Shown: piece by piece, positions 1 to 8,065 of the stretch | Layout of the letters: each line of letters starts with the position of its first letter | Numbering within the stretch: the stretch's first letter is position 1 | NCBI GenBank assembly: GCA_900770405.1 | Contig: CAAGKL010000099.1 | Coordinates: forward strand, 1-51,167 | Length of the DNA: 51,167 nucleotides | Source: Clostridia bacterium | GTDB taxonomy: Bacteria; Bacillota; Clostridia; UBA1381 | Direction of reading: 5' to 3' | Program-made: the position numbers and the translations under genes | The notes under the pieces: generated by a model | Told to the model about the DNA's origin: nothing | Database searches by the model: none | What the model saw: the letters and a program-made list of their open reading frames with translations, nothing else

Positions 1-19
1 CTGAGGGAGGTGAGGGTGC

Positions 20-301
20 GTGTACCGCAAATATTACAGCTATAACGATATGCCCAAGCCCGTGAAGCCGCCCCCGCCGGGCGGCGGACACCGACCGGAC
101 GCCCCGCCGCCGAAGGGGTGGGAGGTTTCCTGCGCGCCGCCGAAGGAGATAAAAAAAGACCCGCCCCCGGGCGGAATTTTGGCGGGCTTTGAGCGGGACG
201 ACCTGATTTTGGCGGCGATATTGCTGGTGCTGCTGATTGACGGCTGCAATGATAAGCTGCTGTTGGCGGCAATAGGATTTTTGCTGGTCGAGGGACTTTG
301 A
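20..301 (+). CDS. small proline-rich protein with hydrophobic C-terminus
   Basis: A 93-residue protein of unknown function. The first 60 residues are rich in proline and glycine, with several PPP(P)GG runs, and the last 35 hold two short hydrophobic segments around ERDDLILAAILLVLLIDG and a second similar stretch. This DDLIL tail resembles small proteins common in spore-forming Clostridia, but I cannot name a function. The GTG start is chosen because GGGAGGTGAG lies 5-6 bases upstream. A hairpin terminator follows the stop directly. The gene stands close to the window edge, so its upstream neighbours are not visible. Alternative: the proline-rich part could be a spurious extension and only the tail may be conserved. 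Confidence 0.65.
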   Translation: MYRKYYSYNDMPKPVKPPPPGGGHRPDAPPPKGWEVSCAPPKEIKKDPPPGGILAGFERDDLILAAILLVLLIDGCNDKLLLAAIGFLLVEGL

Positions 302-306
302 TTACA

Positions 307-338
307 TAAAAAAATGGCTTAGCAAAGCCATTTTTTTA
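307..338. terminator. bidirectional intrinsic terminator
   Basis: A 7-bp stem (ATGGCTT/AAGCCAT) with a 4-base loop is flanked by an A-run on one side and a T-run on the other. It lies between two convergent genes, so it can stop transcription in both directions; the minus-strand gene's stop codon overlaps its edge. Confidence 0.85.
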
Positions 339-707
339 TGTGCGCGAAACGCCGAGCACACCGCCGAGCATACCCGAGAGCAGCGCCGCTGCGAGCATAA
401 TCAGCATATGCGCGTCGAGCGGCAGCTCCCTGCGGATTATAAGCGCCGCCGCGGCAAGGACGATGTAGTATAAAAGCCCGACCGCCGCGCCGTTTGCCAG
501 TCCCTTAGTCCCGGCGGCGCGGCAGACGAAAAAGCCCCCGACCGCGCAGGACAGCGCCCCGATTAAAAATATCAGCGCCGACACCAAAAGCTCCGGCACG
601 TCGGAAAAGTACATCACCGCAGCGAGCACAGCCGCCGCAAGAACCGTCAGCGCGATTGCCGCCGCCGCGCCCTTCAAAATCCCCGCAAAGCTCATTTTGT
701 CAATCAA
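336..707 (-). CDS. TIGR04086 family membrane protein
   Basis: A 123-residue integral membrane protein with four predicted hydrophobic segments (about residues 15-33, 40-60, 72-88 and 100-118). Length, topology and the glycine-rich second half fit the TIGR04086/YrzE-like (DUF3792) family of Firmicutes, whose function is not known. It is convergent with the upstream small gene and shares its terminator. It is transcribed in the same direction as rodA-fabG about 80 bases upstream, so it may be cotranscribed with them. The call rests on overall look and not on a signature motif. Confidence 0.6.
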   Translation of the reverse strand: MIDKMSFAGILKGAAAAIALTVLAAAVLAAVMYFSDVPELLVSALIFLIGALSCAVGGFFVCRAAGTKGLANGAAVGLLYYIVLAAAALIIRRELPLDAHMLIMLAAALLSGMLGGVLGVSRT

Positions 708-786
708 CTCCCTTTCCTGCCGCGAAATGCGCGGACAAACATCTGTAATATTCTATTCGAAAAGGCCGGCGGATATGACAAAAAAG

Positions 787-1500
787 CTACATATGCATTC
801 CGCCGTTGACGCCGAGCACCTGTCCGGTTATGTAGCCCGCGCGCTGCGACGCGAAAAAGGACACCGCCGATGCGACCTCGCGCGGGTCGCCGAGCCGCCC
901 GAGCGGAATGTCGGCGGCAAGCTCCGCGAGTGTATCCTCACCCAAAAAGGCGTTCATTTCGGTGTCGATAACGCCGGGCGCTATGCAGTTGACGCATATC
1001 CCTGACGGCGCAAGCTCCTTTGCCAGCGACTTCGTAAAGCCGATAAGCGCCGCCTTCGCCGCCGAATACGCAACCTCGCACGACGCGCCCTCCTCGCCCC
1101 AAATTGAGGAAATATTGATAATTCTGCCGTATTTGTTGTGCACCATATGCCCCATCAGCGCGCGCGTGACAAGATACGCCCCGCGCATATCGGCGGCGAA
1201 AATCCCGTCCCAGTCGGCGGGCGCGGTGTCGCAGAGCATCTTCTGCATAGCAATTCCCGCGTTGTTCACGAGCACGTCAACCCCGCCGAGCGCCTCTGCC
1301 TCCTCCGCCATTTTCGCGACCTCGTCCTCGCGCGAGATGTCGGCGAAAATTGCATATGCGCCGAGCTCGCGCACAAGCGCCACGCACGCATCGCGGCTTT
1401 GGCGGCAGTTTAAAATCACGCGGAAGCCGTCGTCCGAGAGCCGCCGTGCGATTGCCGCGCCGATGCCGCGTGACGCGCCGGTGATTAACGCTGTTTTCAT
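787..1500 (-). CDS. fabG: 3-oxoacyl-ACP reductase-like SDR
   Basis: A 237-residue short-chain dehydrogenase/reductase. The nucleotide-binding TGASRGIG is at residues 7-14, NNAG at 79-82, and the catalytic Ser132, Tyr145 and Lys149 are spaced as in FabG. The family reduces 3-oxoacyl-ACP with NADPH in fatty acid synthesis, but many FabG-like SDRs have other substrates, and no other fatty acid gene is near. The ATG start overlaps the rodA stop in an ATGA, so the two are translationally coupled. The frame stays open far upstream, but that stretch is antisense to or inside rodA, so the ATG at 1500 is preferred. Confidence 0.85.
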   Translation of the reverse strand: MKTALITGASRGIGAAIARRLSDDGFRVILNCRQSRDACVALVRELGAYAIFADISREDEVAKMAEEAEALGGVDVLVNNAGIAMQKMLCDTAPADWDGIFAADMRGAYLVTRALMGHMVHNKYGRIINISSIWGEEGASCEVAYSAAKAALIGFTKSLAKELAPSGICVNCIAPGVIDTEMNAFLGEDTLAELAADIPLGRLGDPREVASAVSFFASQRAGYITGQVLGVNGGMHM

Positions 1501-2618
1501 ATATACAAACTCCCCTTGTTGCGCCGCGACACGGACAAAACAAGCCCGACTGCGGCGAGATTTGTGAGCACGGACGTGCCGCCGTAGCTGAAAAACGGCA
1601 ACGGTATGCCGGTTACCGGCATCAACCCGATGCACATACCGACATTTTCGATTGTGTGGAATAAGAGCATCGCCCCGACTCCGGCGGCAATGCACCTGCC
1701 GGCGGGGTTTTCGCATTTTGCCGCGGTGCGCAGTATGCGGAAAATTATGGCGAACAGCACGCCGCAGACGATGACCGCGCCGATAAAGCCGAACTCCTCG
1801 CAGACGGTGCTGAAGATGAAGTCGGTGTGCTTTGCGGGCAGAAACCCGAGCTGGTTCTGCGTCCCGTGCAGATACCCCTTGCCGAAAAGCCCGCCCGAGC
1901 CGACGGCGATTTTCGACTGAATGACGTTGTAGCCCTTGCCGAGCGGGTCGAGCTCGGGGTTTAAAAACACCTCGATGCGGTGCCTTTGGTAGTTGCTCAA
2001 AGCGTGGCGGTAAATGAGCGGCAGCGCCGCTGCGCCGAGAATGAGCGCGGGGACGATGTACTTGAAGGACAGCCCCGAGATGAACAGTGTGACCGCGAAG
2101 ATGAACACGAAAACCATCGCGCTGCCGGCGTCGGGCTGGAGCATAATCGGCACGAGATATACCGCGAGGTGCAGGCAGAGCCCGAGCAGCACAAGCGGGC
2201 GGTTGATTTTGCCCTGAACCTTCGAGATGTGGAAGGCGAAAGTGATTATAAAGCCGAGCTTTGCGATTTCCGACGGCTGTATGCCGATCGGACCGAAGCG
2301 GATCCAGCTTTTCGCGCCGACCTCGTCCGCACCCGTGCCGATTGCGAGCACAAGCACGAGCAGCAGCATACAAAAGGCGAAAATCGGGATTGTGAGCAGA
2401 TTGTACTGCTCGTAGTCAAAGGCGGAAAGCAGCAGCATCAGCCCCGAGCCGAGTATGACCGCGCCGGTCTGCACGGCAATGTTCGATATTCCGCCGAAGG
2501 AGAGCGTTGCCGAATAGACAGCAAAAAGCCCCATAACCGCCGCCGCAAGCGTCAGGTACAGGAGCGTGCTGTCAAAGCCGCTGCGCTGCCTTTTGAGCCT
2601 GAGTGCAAGAAGTCCCAC
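1497..2618 (-). CDS. rodA: rod shape-determining protein RodA (SEDS glycosyltransferase)
   Basis: A 373-residue polytopic membrane protein of the SEDS family, which polymerises lipid II into glycan strands for cell elongation or division. About ten hydrophobic segments are visible. Family hallmarks are SWIRFGPIGIQPSEIAKLG, LLQPDAGSAMVF-type, the long extracytoplasmic loop around NPELDPLGKGYN, and PLPFFSYGGTS near the C-terminus. The GTG start follows AGGAAAGG, and a promoter lies upstream at 2655-2683. It heads a two-gene unit with fabG. RodA is favoured over FtsW by its compact size and loop sequence, although the two are hard to separate by eye. Confidence 0.9.
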   Translation of the reverse strand: MGLLALRLKRQRSGFDSTLLYLTLAAAVMGLFAVYSATLSFGGISNIAVQTGAVILGSGLMLLLSAFDYEQYNLLTIPIFAFCMLLLVLVLAIGTGADEVGAKSWIRFGPIGIQPSEIAKLGFIITFAFHISKVQGKINRPLVLLGLCLHLAVYLVPIMLQPDAGSAMVFVFIFAVTLFISGLSFKYIVPALILGAAALPLIYRHALSNYQRHRIEVFLNPELDPLGKGYNVIQSKIAVGSGGLFGKGYLHGTQNQLGFLPAKHTDFIFSTVCEEFGFIGAVIVCGVLFAIIFRILRTAAKCENPAGRCIAAGVGAMLLFHTIENVGMCIGLMPVTGIPLPFFSYGGTSVLTNLAAVGLVLSVSRRNKGSLYI

Positions 2619-2654
2619 AAAAATTCCGCCTTTCCTGTTGCATAATTACCTATT

Positions 2655-2683
2655 ATTATATACTAATTCTTTCCATTTTTCAA
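2655..2683 (-). promoter_or_regulatory. sigma-A-type promoter for rodA-fabG
   Basis: On the minus strand, TTGAAA and TATAAT are separated by 17 bases, about 40 bases upstream of the rodA GTG start. Confidence 0.7.
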
Positions 2684-2720
2684 TAATAATAAACAAATTA
2701 TTAATTTATTGCCCGAAGGC

Positions 2721-2749
2721 TTGATTTTTTGCGGCGCAGGAAGTATAAT
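2721..2749 (+). promoter_or_regulatory. sigma-A-type promoter for metY operon
   Basis: TTGATT, a 17-base spacer and a perfect TATAAT lie about 47 bases before the metY ATG. The leader is short and AT-rich, and I see no SAM riboswitch or T-box in it. Confidence 0.7.
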
Positions 2750-2795
2750 AAGTATAAATTACACGCCCGGTGAGGGCGGAACGGAGCGAGTTTTT

Positions 2796-4064
2796 ATGAA
2801 TAAAGAAACGGTTTGCGTGCAGGGCGGCTACAGCCCGAAAAACGGGGAGGCGCGCGTTTTGCCGATTTATCAGAGCACTACATATAAGTACGATACCTGC
2901 GAGGAGATGGCGAAACTTTTCGACCTCGAGGCGGACGGGTATTTTTACACCCGCCTGGCAAATCCAACGGTCGGCTGCGTTGAGGCGAAAATTGCGGCGC
3001 TCGAGGGCGGCGTCGGCGCGATGATGACCTCATCGGGGCAGGCGGCAACGCTGATTGCGGTGCTGACGCTCTGCTCGGCGGGCGACCATATCGTCTGCTC
3101 GGCGGCGGTTTACGGCGGCAGCTTTAACCTCCTCGGCGTGACGCTGGAAAAGCTCGGCATACATACGACCTTTGTCGACCCGGATGCTGCGGAGGAGGAG
3201 CTTGCGGCGGCGGTTCGCCCTGAAACTAAGGCGATAGTCGGCGAAACGATTGCAAATCCGGCGCTGAAAGTGCTCGATATCGAGAAATTCGCCCGCGTCG
3301 CGCGCAAAAATGCGATACCGCTGATTGTGGATAATACCTTCGCGACACCGGTGCTGTGCCGCCCGTTTGAGTTCGGCGCGGACATCGTGACGCACTCGAC
3401 ATCGAAATATATGGACGGCCACGCGGTGAGCCTTGGCGGCGTTATTGTCGACAGCGGGAATTTTGACTGGGCGGCGAGCGGAAAATTCCCCGAATTTACG
3501 ACGCCCGATGAGTCGTACCACGGCGTGGTTTACACGGAAAAGTTCGCAAAGGCGGCGTATATCACCAAGGCTCGGGCACAGCTTATGCGCGACCTCGGCT
3601 CGGCGCCGTCGCCGCAGAATGCGTTCTTGCTGAATCTGGGGCTCGAGACGCTGCACCTGAGAATGAGGGCGCACTCGGAAAATGCGCTTAAGGTGGCGAA
3701 ATTCCTCGCCGCGGACGGGCGCGTGTCCTGGGTGAATTATCCGGGACTTGAGGATAATAAATATTATGCTCTTGCGAAAAAGTACTTGCCGGACGGCTGC
3801 TCGGGCGTGATTTCCTTCGGCGTGAAGGGCGGGCGCGAGGCGGCGGTCCGCGTGCTGAACAGCCTTGAGCTGGTCGCGATTGTGACGCACGTTGCCGATG
3901 CGCGCACCTGTGCGCTGCACCCCGCGAGCACGACCCACCGCCAGATGACCGACGAGCAGCTCGCCGAGGGCGGAATCGGCGCGGATTTGGTACGGCTTTC
4001 GGTCGGGATTGAAAATGCTGACGATATTATTGCAGATCTGGACAAGGCGCTTTCAAAAATTTAA
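2796..4064 (+). CDS. metY: O-acetylhomoserine aminocarboxypropyltransferase/cysteine synthase-type PLP enzyme
   Basis: A 422-residue cytosolic enzyme of the Cys/Met metabolism PLP family. It would make homocysteine from O-acetylhomoserine and sulfide. The N-terminus shows the ETxxVxxGY...PIYQSTTY pattern, then YTRLANPTV and the ALEGGVGAMMTSSGQAA phosphate-binding stretch; the PLP lysine lies in HSTSKYMDGH. Length fits MetY (about 425) better than cystathionine lyases (about 380-400). The ATG at 2796 is chosen because family similarity begins there and GGAGCGAG precedes it. It starts a close-packed run through 6691. Methionine gamma-lyase is the main alternative. Confidence 0.85.
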   Translation: MNKETVCVQGGYSPKNGEARVLPIYQSTTYKYDTCEEMAKLFDLEADGYFYTRLANPTVGCVEAKIAALEGGVGAMMTSSGQAATLIAVLTLCSAGDHIVCSAAVYGGSFNLLGVTLEKLGIHTTFVDPDAAEEELAAAVRPETKAIVGETIANPALKVLDIEKFARVARKNAIPLIVDNTFATPVLCRPFEFGADIVTHSTSKYMDGHAVSLGGVIVDSGNFDWAASGKFPEFTTPDESYHGVVYTEKFAKAAYITKARAQLMRDLGSAPSPQNAFLLNLGLETLHLRMRAHSENALKVAKFLAADGRVSWVNYPGLEDNKYYALAKKYLPDGCSGVISFGVKGGREAAVRVLNSLELVAIVTHVADARTCALHPASTTHRQMTDEQLAEGGIGADLVRLSVGIENADDIIADLDKALSKI

Positions 4065-4079
4065 AGGAGGGGTTTTGAG

Positions 4080-4763
4080 TTGAAGCAGCGAAATGCCGCA
4101 CGGATTGTTTTGAATATTTTAATCGGGCTGCTGATTGCAGCGATGGTTGTTGCTGCCGGGGCGCTGGCGGTGGCGAGGTTTGTCGTGTTGCCGAAATATG
4201 AGCAGAAGCTCAGGGAGCAGGGCAGGGGCGAGATTGCCGAGGCAGTGAAAAATAACAATAACCTCGGGGCGTTTGCGACGCTCGGGAAGCTGCTTTCAAA
4301 CCCCGATGTGGTGAATTTTTTGTCGAATATAAACCGCGAGACGGCGACCTCGGTGCTCGATGTGCTCGATACGCTTGACAGTGAGTATACGGAGGAAACA
4401 GCGGGCGAGCGGGTCGGACCGTGGATTGTTTCCGACAGCGTGCAGACGAAGATAACCAAGCCCGCGCCTGCGCCGACTCCGGCGCCGACAGAGGCGCCCG
4501 CGCTCGAGGTGCCGAAAAACCCGACGGCAAAAACTCCGCAGACCGCGTATGAGCGCATCGCTGCCGCCGCGACGACGGAGGATATGGCGGACGGGCTGGC
4601 GATAATTTCAAAGCTCGACGTCGGCTATGTGACCTCGCTGACGGCGGGCGGGCTCACGAGCGAGGAGAAAAAAGAGCTCAGCAAGTACGTGCACTCGGTG
4701 CTCTCCGGCGCGGAAATTTCGCGCGCGGTGCAGCTTTACCGCACCTACTCGAAGTACCTGTGA
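4080..4763 (+). CDS. membrane-anchored protein of unknown function
   Basis: A 227-residue protein that I do not recognise. One transmembrane helix near the N-terminus (about residues 12-36) suggests a signal anchor with the rest outside. A proline/alanine/threonine linker (residues 120-150, APAPTPAPTEAP and on) joins two small helical domains; the second (about 160-227) looks globular and lysine-rich at the end. The start is TTG, chosen for AAAGGAGGGG 7-8 bases upstream. It sits 15 bases after metY and overlaps birA by four bases (GTGA), so it is cotranscribed with both. No catalytic motif is visible. Confidence 0.7.
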   Translation: MKQRNAARIVLNILIGLLIAAMVVAAGALAVARFVVLPKYEQKLREQGRGEIAEAVKNNNNLGAFATLGKLLSNPDVVNFLSNINRETATSVLDVLDTLDSEYTEETAGERVGPWIVSDSVQTKITKPAPAPTPAPTEAPALEVPKNPTAKTPQTAYERIAAAATTEDMADGLAIISKLDVGYVTSLTAGGLTSEEKKELSKYVHSVLSGAEISRAVQLYRTYSKYL

Positions 4764-5533
4764 TTTCAGAGGAAAAAATCCGCGGCGCATTGCACGGCGC
4801 GGCGGATACGAGGATAATTGTGCTTGATGAGGTCGGCTCGACGAATAATTTCGCAAAGGAAAACGCAGTGCCGGGCGGCACGCTCATCTGCGCGGCGCGG
4901 CAGACCGGCGGCAGAGGTCGGCGCGGCAAAAGCTTTTTCTCGCCCGAGGGCGGCGTGTATATGACGGCGGTTTTTGACGCTGACAAAATCCCCTCGCCGC
5001 CGCTCCTGACGGTGATTTGCGCTGCGGCTGAGGCGAAATTTTTCGAGGAGGCGGGCGTCGGCGGCATCGGGATTAAGTGGGTCAATGATATTTTCTGCGA
5101 CGGCAAAAAGGTCTCGGGCATACTCTGCGAGGCGATTTGCGGCGCGGACGGCGCGATTTCCCACGTGATTTGCGGCATCGGCATAAATGTGAATATGCCG
5201 CGCGAGGCGTTTGCGCCGGAAATCCGGGAGCTTGCCGGCAGCGTGAGAACCGATCGCACGCGCGAGGAGATAATCGGTGGGATTTATTCCGGGATATGCG
5301 CACTTTTGTGCGTACCGCGCGAAGAGGTGCTCGCGGAATATAAGAAAAGGCTGTTTTTACTCGGGGATGAGGTCAGCTATGTTAAGGACGGCGAAAGGCG
5401 CAGCGGGACTGCGTTTGACATAAATTCTGACGCAAATCTGCTCGTACGGACAAAGGACGGCACGGACACGCTGACGGCGGGCGAGATTTCGCTCGGCAGC
5501 GGCGGATTTTGCGGGGTGGAAAAAGGGAGATAG
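4760..5533 (+). CDS. birA: biotin--[acetyl-CoA-carboxylase] ligase, HTH-less
   Basis: A 257-residue biotin protein ligase. It activates biotin with ATP and transfers it to a lysine of carboxylase carrier domains. The biotinyl-AMP loop GRGRRGKSF is at residues 51-59, and the catalytic lysine lies in KWVND (Lys106). GSTN near residue 27 and the C-terminal small domain are also present. The N-terminal helix-turn-helix of repressor-type BirA is missing, so this form should not bind the bio operator. The GTG start overlaps the preceding stop. No biotin synthesis gene is nearby. Confidence 0.9.
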   Translation: MISEEKIRGALHGAADTRIIVLDEVGSTNNFAKENAVPGGTLICAARQTGGRGRRGKSFFSPEGGVYMTAVFDADKIPSPPLLTVICAAAEAKFFEEAGVGGIGIKWVNDIFCDGKKVSGILCEAICGADGAISHVICGIGINVNMPREAFAPEIRELAGSVRTDRTREEIIGGIYSGICALLCVPREEVLAEYKKRLFLLGDEVSYVKDGERRSGTAFDINSDANLLVRTKDGTDTLTAGEISLGSGGFCGVEKGR

Positions 5534-5535
5534 TA

Positions 5536-6174
5536 ATGCAGAAGTATGCAGTTATAGGATTGGGAAAATTCGGGCAGAGTGTCGCGCGCGAGCTTGCACA
5601 GTCGGGCGCGGACGTGCTTGCCGTTGATATAAATGAGGACAAGGTGCGGGAAATTGCCACGGCGGTGTCGTGTGCCGTGTGCGCCGATTTGCGCGACCCG
5701 AATGCCGCGGCGGAAATCGGGCTGGCGGGGCGCGATACGGTCATTGTCGCAACGTCGGGCAGCCTTGAGGCGAGCGTGATTGCAGTCATACTTGCCCGTG
5801 AGGCAGGCGCGTCGCTTGTTCTCGCCAAGGCGAAGGACGATATTCAGTCGCGGATACTGGAGAAGGTGGGCGCGGATCGGGTGCTTGTGCCCGAGCGCGA
5901 GAGCGGCGTGCGTGTTGCACGCAGTCTCTGCTCGGAGGGAATGGTTGATTTGATCGAGCTTTCCGACCGGGTGCATCTTGTCGAGGTGGAAATTCAGCCG
6001 GAATGGCAGGGGAAGAGCCTTGCCGCGCTCAATCTACGCAAAAGGCTGGGCTTTAATGTCATCGGCATACGCGGCGAAGATGGGCTCGAGGTCAATATCG
6101 ACCCCGCAAAGCCCCTGCCGGGACGGGGGACGGTGCTGATTATCGCTGACGCGAAGCGATTATCTCAAATTTAA
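5536..6174 (+). CDS. trkA: potassium uptake regulator TrkA/KtrA
   Basis: A 212-residue cytosolic protein with an RCK N domain (GLGKFGQSVAREL Rossmann motif at residues 8-20, followed by VDINED) and an RCK C domain from about residue 130. The family forms octameric rings that gate the TrkH/KtrB K+ channel on binding ATP/ADP or c-di-AMP. No channel subunit gene is adjacent, which is unusual since ktrA and ktrB often pair. The ATG follows AGGGAGA and lies three bases after the birA stop, in the same transcription unit. Confidence 0.9.
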   Translation: MQKYAVIGLGKFGQSVARELAQSGADVLAVDINEDKVREIATAVSCAVCADLRDPNAAAEIGLAGRDTVIVATSGSLEASVIAVILAREAGASLVLAKAKDDIQSRILEKVGADRVLVPERESGVRVARSLCSEGMVDLIELSDRVHLVEVEIQPEWQGKSLAALNLRKRLGFNVIGIRGEDGLEVNIDPAKPLPGRGTVLIIADAKRLSQI

Positions 6175-6187
6175 GGGAGTGGTTTTG

Positions 6188-6691
6188 ATGAAGAACAACA
6201 CAAGAAAGATAGTATTGGCTGCGCTTTTTGCGGCGCTTTGCTGCGTTTTTACGATGATTATAAAAATCCCTTCGCCGATGAAAGGGTACTTGAATCTCGG
6301 CGACTGCGCGGTGCTTTTGAGCGGCTGGACGCTCGGCGGCGTTTACGGATTTTTGGCGGCGGCAATCGGCTCGGCGCTGGCGGACGTTTTTTCGGGCTAT
6401 GCGCTGTATGCGCCGGCGACCTTTGTGATTAAGGGTTTGGTTGCGCTGGTTGCGTACCTTTTGCACAGGGCGATTGCGATTAAAAGCGATATTTTGTCCA
6501 AAATCTGCGCGGCGGTTGTTGCCGAGCTTGTGATGGTTGCGGGGTATTATGTTTTCGAGGGCTTCTTGTACGGTTTCGACGAATCGCTCGTGAATATACC
6601 GTCGAATATGGCACAGGGCGCTGCCGGAATTATCCTCGGCGTGGTTTTGTCGGGAATTGTTGATAAGATCAGAGAGAAGAACGGATTTTAG
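6188..6691 (+). CDS. ECF transporter S component (PF07155-like)
   Basis: A 167-residue integral membrane protein with five to six hydrophobic segments. The stretch GYLNLGDCAVLLSGW, followed by GSALADVFSGYALYAPAT, is typical of the PF07155 group of substrate-binding (S) components of energy-coupling factor vitamin transporters. The vitamin cannot be told from sequence by eye. S components of this type usually share a remote EcfA-A'-T module, which is not in the window. The ATG at 6188 is favoured over an upstream in-frame start because AAGGGAGTGG is well placed. It ends the metY-birA-trkA run. Confidence 0.75.
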   Translation: MKNNTRKIVLAALFAALCCVFTMIIKIPSPMKGYLNLGDCAVLLSGWTLGGVYGFLAAAIGSALADVFSGYALYAPATFVIKGLVALVAYLLHRAIAIKSDILSKICAAVVAELVMVAGYYVFEGFLYGFDESLVNIPSNMAQGAAGIILGVVLSGIVDKIREKNGF

Positions 6692-7042
6692 AAATGGGAT
6701 GTTAAAAAACTCCGGATCGCAAGAAAAGGAGTAAAATGCGAATATTGCAGGAAATGTAGTTGATAGGTTTTTAAGGCAGAAAAATCAAAAAATTGAGTTT
6801 TCATAAAATTTTTTCTTTTCTTGATATCAACAAACTGAGCCGCTCGAGCGTCGGAACGAGCTGCATATAATTCGTCGCAAATTAAAAATTTCCGCCGAAT
6901 TAATACGCTGTTCCTCCTTTTCCCCAAGAACCTTTAGTTTTCGGGAGCCCTCGGTATGTACGCTTTCGGGTATCCCAAAGCTAAAGCTTTGGCGCAGTTT
7001 GTTAATTCCAAAGCTTTTTTCCTATCCCCTTGAAAAAGTTAA
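6692..7042. other. gene-free AT-rich stretch
   Basis: About 350 bases without a credible gene. The reading frames present are short, lack Shine-Dalgarno sites and have no family look. It holds a small palindrome (CCAAAG...CTTTGG, about 6970-6990) and then the terminator described separately. Confidence 0.6.
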
Positions 7043-7085
7043 GGCTGTTTAAAAAGTTAATTGACTTTTTAAACAGCCCCTTTTT
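7043..7085. terminator. strong hairpin terminator at end of noc/parB
   Basis: A perfect 15-bp stem (GGCTGTTTAAAAAGT at 7043-7057 with its complement at 7064-7078) and a 6-base loop. A five-T run follows on the plus strand, and the minus-strand gene stops at its edge. Confidence 0.8.
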
Positions 7086-7878
7086 ATTTTGTCTTTACCG
7101 TAATTTTATATTCAATTCCCCAGTCATATTCCTTTTTTTCGAGCTCTGCCGGCGCGCCGCTTTCGCGGATAAGATTAAGCGCGCGCTTGACCGTGTTGGT
7201 AAACATACGCAAATCGTTGCGCGTGGCATAGGTTATGTGCTGGCGCGGGTCGCGCTGCGCCTTTAAAAGCGAGTGCACGAGCTCCTCCGTCTGCACGACA
7301 TTCAGATGCTTTTTGCAGACCTCCTTTGCCGCCCGCAGCTGCACTTCCTCATCGGACAGGTGCAAAAGCGCGCGTGCGTGCCGCTCGGTCAGTGCATATT
7401 CGCGCACGAGCCGCTTGACGCGCGGCGCGAGCCGCAAAAGCCGCAGCTTATTCGCGACGGTCGACTGCGATTTCCCGATTTTCCGCGCAAGCTCCTCCTG
7501 GGTCATACCGCGCTCGGCGATGAGCTTTTTATAGCCCTCGGCAATCTCGAAAAAGCACAAATCCTCCCGCTGCAAATTTTCCAAAAGCGCAATCAGCGCG
7601 GATTTTTCTTCGTCGGCATTGATGACGATGGCAGGAATTGTGTCGAGCCCGACGCTCTCCGCCGCACGGAAGCGGCGTTCGCCGGCGACAATTTCATATC
7701 CGTCGAAAACCTTGCGCACGGTAATCGGCTGAATAACGCCGAACTGCTCGATGGACGCGGCGAGCTCCTCAAGAGAAATAGAATCGAAGTACTTGCGCGG
7801 CTGGTTAGGGTTTGGGTGTATTTTATACATCGGAAGGCTCAGCACGCGCATACCGTCCTCCGACCTCCGCTTAAACAT
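7084..7878 (-). CDS. noc: ParB/Noc family nucleoid occlusion protein
   Basis: A 264-residue ParB-fold protein. The CTP-binding N domain shows PNPNQPRKYF and GERRFRAAE, followed by the helix-turn-helix domain (TQEELARKIGKSQSTVANKLRLLRL) and a C-terminal dimerisation region. ParB/Noc proteins load on palindromic sites as CTP clamps. Its place directly downstream of rsmG favours Noc, as in Bacillus, but no parA follows, so assignment within the family is open. The ATG at 7878 is taken; TTG six bases upstream sits better relative to AGGAG and is a real alternative. An extended -10 promoter lies near 8006-8011. Confidence 0.8.
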   Translation of the reverse strand: MFKRRSEDGMRVLSLPMYKIHPNPNQPRKYFDSISLEELAASIEQFGVIQPITVRKVFDGYEIVAGERRFRAAESVGLDTIPAIVINADEEKSALIALLENLQREDLCFFEIAEGYKKLIAERGMTQEELARKIGKSQSTVANKLRLLRLAPRVKRLVREYALTERHARALLHLSDEEVQLRAAKEVCKKHLNVVQTEELVHSLLKAQRDPRQHITYATRNDLRMFTNTVKRALNLIRESGAPAELEKKEYDWGIEYKITVKTK

Positions 7879-8005
7879 CTGCAACGGTTTCCGGCTCCTT
7901 TCTTGGGTAAGGTGGAAGGTGTAAGGCGGTGGTGGCGGTGGGGGTAACACACCGTAGATTGGGAGCACCGGTATGTATTTACCGTTCCTGCCGCCTTACA
8001 AGTCC

Positions 8006-8033
8006 ATTATAGCACAGTATTCCGGAATTGGAA
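8006..8033 (-). promoter_or_regulatory. extended -10 promoter for noc/parB
   Basis: On the minus strand TGCTATAAT gives an extended -10; the matching -35 (TTCCAA, 16 bases away) is weak. It lies in the gap between rsmG and noc. Confidence 0.5.
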
Positions 8034-8065
8034 GTATTTTTGTAAGACCGTTTCAGACAATATTT

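Noticed and set aside
787..2373. 528-residue minus-strand reading frame
   Set aside because: Only its last 237 residues are FabG; the upstream part is rodA in the wrong frame and is rich in Arg/His as expected of a shadow frame.
2640..2795. SAM riboswitch before metY
   Set aside because: The gap holds two divergent promoters and a short AT-rich leader, with no room for or sign of the aptamer.
6688..6927. 79-residue minus-strand frame in the gap after the ECF gene
   Set aside because: No Shine-Dalgarno site, no family look and low-complexity composition.
7917..7960. N-terminal proline-rich extension of the ParB/Noc protein
   Set aside because: The extension is a translated CCACC-type simple repeat upstream of the Shine-Dalgarno site; family similarity begins near the ATG at 7878.
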